From the NCBI RefSeq assembly GCF_902506095.1, contig NZ_LR733293.1:3780264-3844263 (forward strand): 64,000 nt of DNA. Direction: 5' to 3'. The position numbers and the translations under genes were made by a program. How positions within the stretch are numbered: position 1 is the first letter of the stretch; each line of letters opens with the position of its first letter. Positions 62,785 to 64,000 of the stretch are shown here, piece after piece. The notes under the pieces are model-generated. The model ran no database searches, was not told the origin of the DNA, and worked only from the letters and a program-made list of their open reading frames with translations. This DNA is from Arthrobacter sp. 9AX (GTDB lineage: Bacteria; Actinomycetota; Actinomycetes; Actinomycetales; Micrococcaceae).

Positions 62785-64000
62785 ATGAAAAGCCTCCGCA
62801 CATACCTCTCCGTCGCCACCCTGGCCGCCGCTCTCGGACTTGCCGGCTGCTCCGTTGCCGGCACCACCCCCACCGGAGTCTCAGCCATCAGCAGCACGCC
62901 CTCCGCCGCCGGTTCAGGCACTGCTTCCAGCATCACGCACGCGGTTTCCCTGGACACGCTGGCCGAGGACACGCATTACGACGCCGACGACCTCACCTGG
63001 GACGCTGCCTCCGAAGTAGCCGTGACATTGGCGGACGGCGCCAGCAAAGTCGCCGGCGGCTCGTCGTCGGACGCCGTGAAGGTCGACGGCGACACCGTCA
63101 CCATCACCGCCGCAGGCACCTACCGCCTCAGCGGCTCCCTCTCTGACGGCCAGGTGGTGGTGGCCGCGGGCGAAGAGGACGTGGTCCGGATCATCCTGGA
63201 CGGAACGGCCATCGCCAGCTCCACCGGTTCCCCGTTTGTGGTGCAGAGCGCCAACGAAGCCATCGTCTACCTCGAGGACGGCAGCTCCAACAAGCTGACC
63301 GACTCAGCCAACTACGCGGACCAGGGAACGGACGCGCCCAACGCAGCCCTGTACTCGATGGCTGACCTGACCATAGCCGGCAGCGGCTCCTTGACCGTGG
63401 ACGGCAACTACAACGACGGCATCTCCTCCAAGGACGGCCTGGTCCTCGCCGCCGGCACAGTGACTGTGGACGCCGCTGACGACGGCATCGTGGGCAAGGA
63501 CTACGCGGTCCTGCTGGACGGCGCCTACCAGGTGACCGCGGCCGGTGACGGCTTCAAGTCGGACAACGACGAGGACGAGGGCCGCGGCTGGCTCCTCATC
63601 AACGGCGGGAGCATCAACGTCAGCGCCGGCGACGACGGCATCAAGGCCTACAACACCCTGACCATCGCCGCCGGCACGGCCACCGTTGCGGAATCGGAGG
63701 AGGGCCTCGAGGCCCAGCACATCGTGGTTTCCGGCGGCACCGCCACCGTCACCTCCAACGACGACGGCGTGAACGCCTCCGGCGGCAGCACCACCTCAAG
63801 CACGTCTGCCCAGGGAATGGGCGGCGGCATGGGCGGCGGCGAAACCGTGGGCGACTACACGGTGGAGGTCACCGGCGGCCTGCTGACCATCAATTCCAAG
63901 GGCGACGGCCTGGATTCAAACGGCAACGCCAGCATCTCGGGCGGCACCGTGGTGGTCAACGGCCCCACTGACAGCGGCAACGGGGCGCTGGACGTGAACG
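62785..64000 (+). CDS. Carbohydrate-binding domain lipoprotein (DUF4353-like), cut at the window edge
   Basis: The first 405 residues of a longer protein. ATG 62785 follows AAAGGA. The signal ends in a lipobox (LAAALGLAGC). The mature part is a right-handed beta-helix-like array of Gly/Asp-rich turns (ISSKDGLVLAAGTVTVDAADDGIVGKDY, INVSAGDDGIKAYNTL, GDGLDSNGNASISGGTVVVNGP, in outline) as in DUF4353 carbohydrate-binding proteins. A GMGGGMGGG linker lies near residue 350. This family is commonly found with VTC and DUF4956 proteins. The end lies outside the window. Confidence 0.85.
   Translation, partial: MKSLRTYLSVATLAAALGLAGCSVAGTTPTGVSAISSTPSAAGSGTASSITHAVSLDTLAEDTHYDADDLTWDAASEVAVTLADGASKVAGGSSSDAVKVDGDTVTITAAGTYRLSGSLSDGQVVVAAGEEDVVRIILDGTAIASSTGSPFVVQSANEAIVYLEDGSSNKLTDSANYADQGTDAPNAALYSMADLTIAGSGSLTVDGNYNDGISSKDGLVLAAGTVTVDAADDGIVGKDYAVLLDGAYQVTAAGDGFKSDNDEDEGRGWLLINGGSINVSAGDDGIKAYNTLTIAAGTATVAESEEGLEAQHIVVSGGTATVTSNDDGVNASGGSTTSSTSAQGMGGGMGGGETVGDYTVEVTGGLLTINSKGDGLDSNGNASISGGTVVVNGPTDSGNGALDVN

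Overview
The window is high-GC, gene-dense DNA from a Micrococcaceae-type actinobacterium, most like Arthrobacter or Pseudarthrobacter. This rests on protein content (homodimeric AceE, IclR-controlled purine genes, GH15 and App1 proteins, a sterol-carrier-like protein, a GAF-ANTAR regulator), frequent GTG starts and likely leaderless starts. The assignment comes from recognition, not from a database search.

1-9.5 kb: the end of an ABC exporter, tRNA-Pro(CGG), then a divergent pair made of a small secreted protein that carries TGNWPDPM twice and an XRE/TPR regulator. This pair looks like a peptide-pheromone system and is the main candidate for something undescribed. purD-purC, a membrane-anchored sulfite-oxidase-fold enzyme, an asparaginase, a VOC protein, a sterol-carrier-like protein and a DUF559 protein follow.

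9.4-38 kb: a large purine and allantoin catabolic island. It holds an NCS1 permease with a hydantoin-racemase-like protein and an SDR, a MocA-like protein, a three-gene xanthine dehydrogenase set, two NCS2 permeases, guanine deaminase, an 8-oxoguanine-deaminase-type amidohydrolase, uricase, an IclR (AllR-like) regulator, and an operon of malic enzyme, malate synthase, a CitE/DUF6986 aldolase and ureidoglycine aminohydrolase. Together these would take purines to glyoxylate, then to malate and pyruvate. A 17-bp operator-like motif recurs at the promoters, usually as two copies 21 bp apart, and marks a probable regulon. Inside the island aceE (pyruvate dehydrogenase E1) is broken by two perfect out-of-frame tandem duplications of 127 and 1303 bp. 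A dispersed 62-63 bp palindromic repeat with GAGTTTTTGTCC ends occurs five times between 8 and 32 kb.

38-50.6 kb: a lipoprotein of the beta-lactamase fold that has lost its catalytic residues, a zinc alcohol dehydrogenase, a HAD phosphatase with a YegP-like protein, a GH15 enzyme, DUF72 and App1 proteins, a GH1 beta-glucosidase, a heat-shock group (J-domain protein, Hsp20, HspR-like MerR), a PAP2 phosphatase and an internally deleted DNA-alkylation-repair gene.

50.6-64 kb: a subtilisin with Ig-like repeats split by a one-base homopolymer indel, an epimerase-adenylate kinase operon, four tandem genes for small secreted proteins (three with SipW/TasA-like signal regions, three with a shared C-terminal Cys-Lys/Gln-Gly-Ala motif), a GAF-ANTAR protein and a lone receiver. 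The window ends in an envelope cluster of phosphodiester glycosidase, GT2-GtrA glycosyltransferase, DUF4956, VTC-type polyphosphate polymerase and a carbohydrate-binding lipoprotein cut by the window edge.
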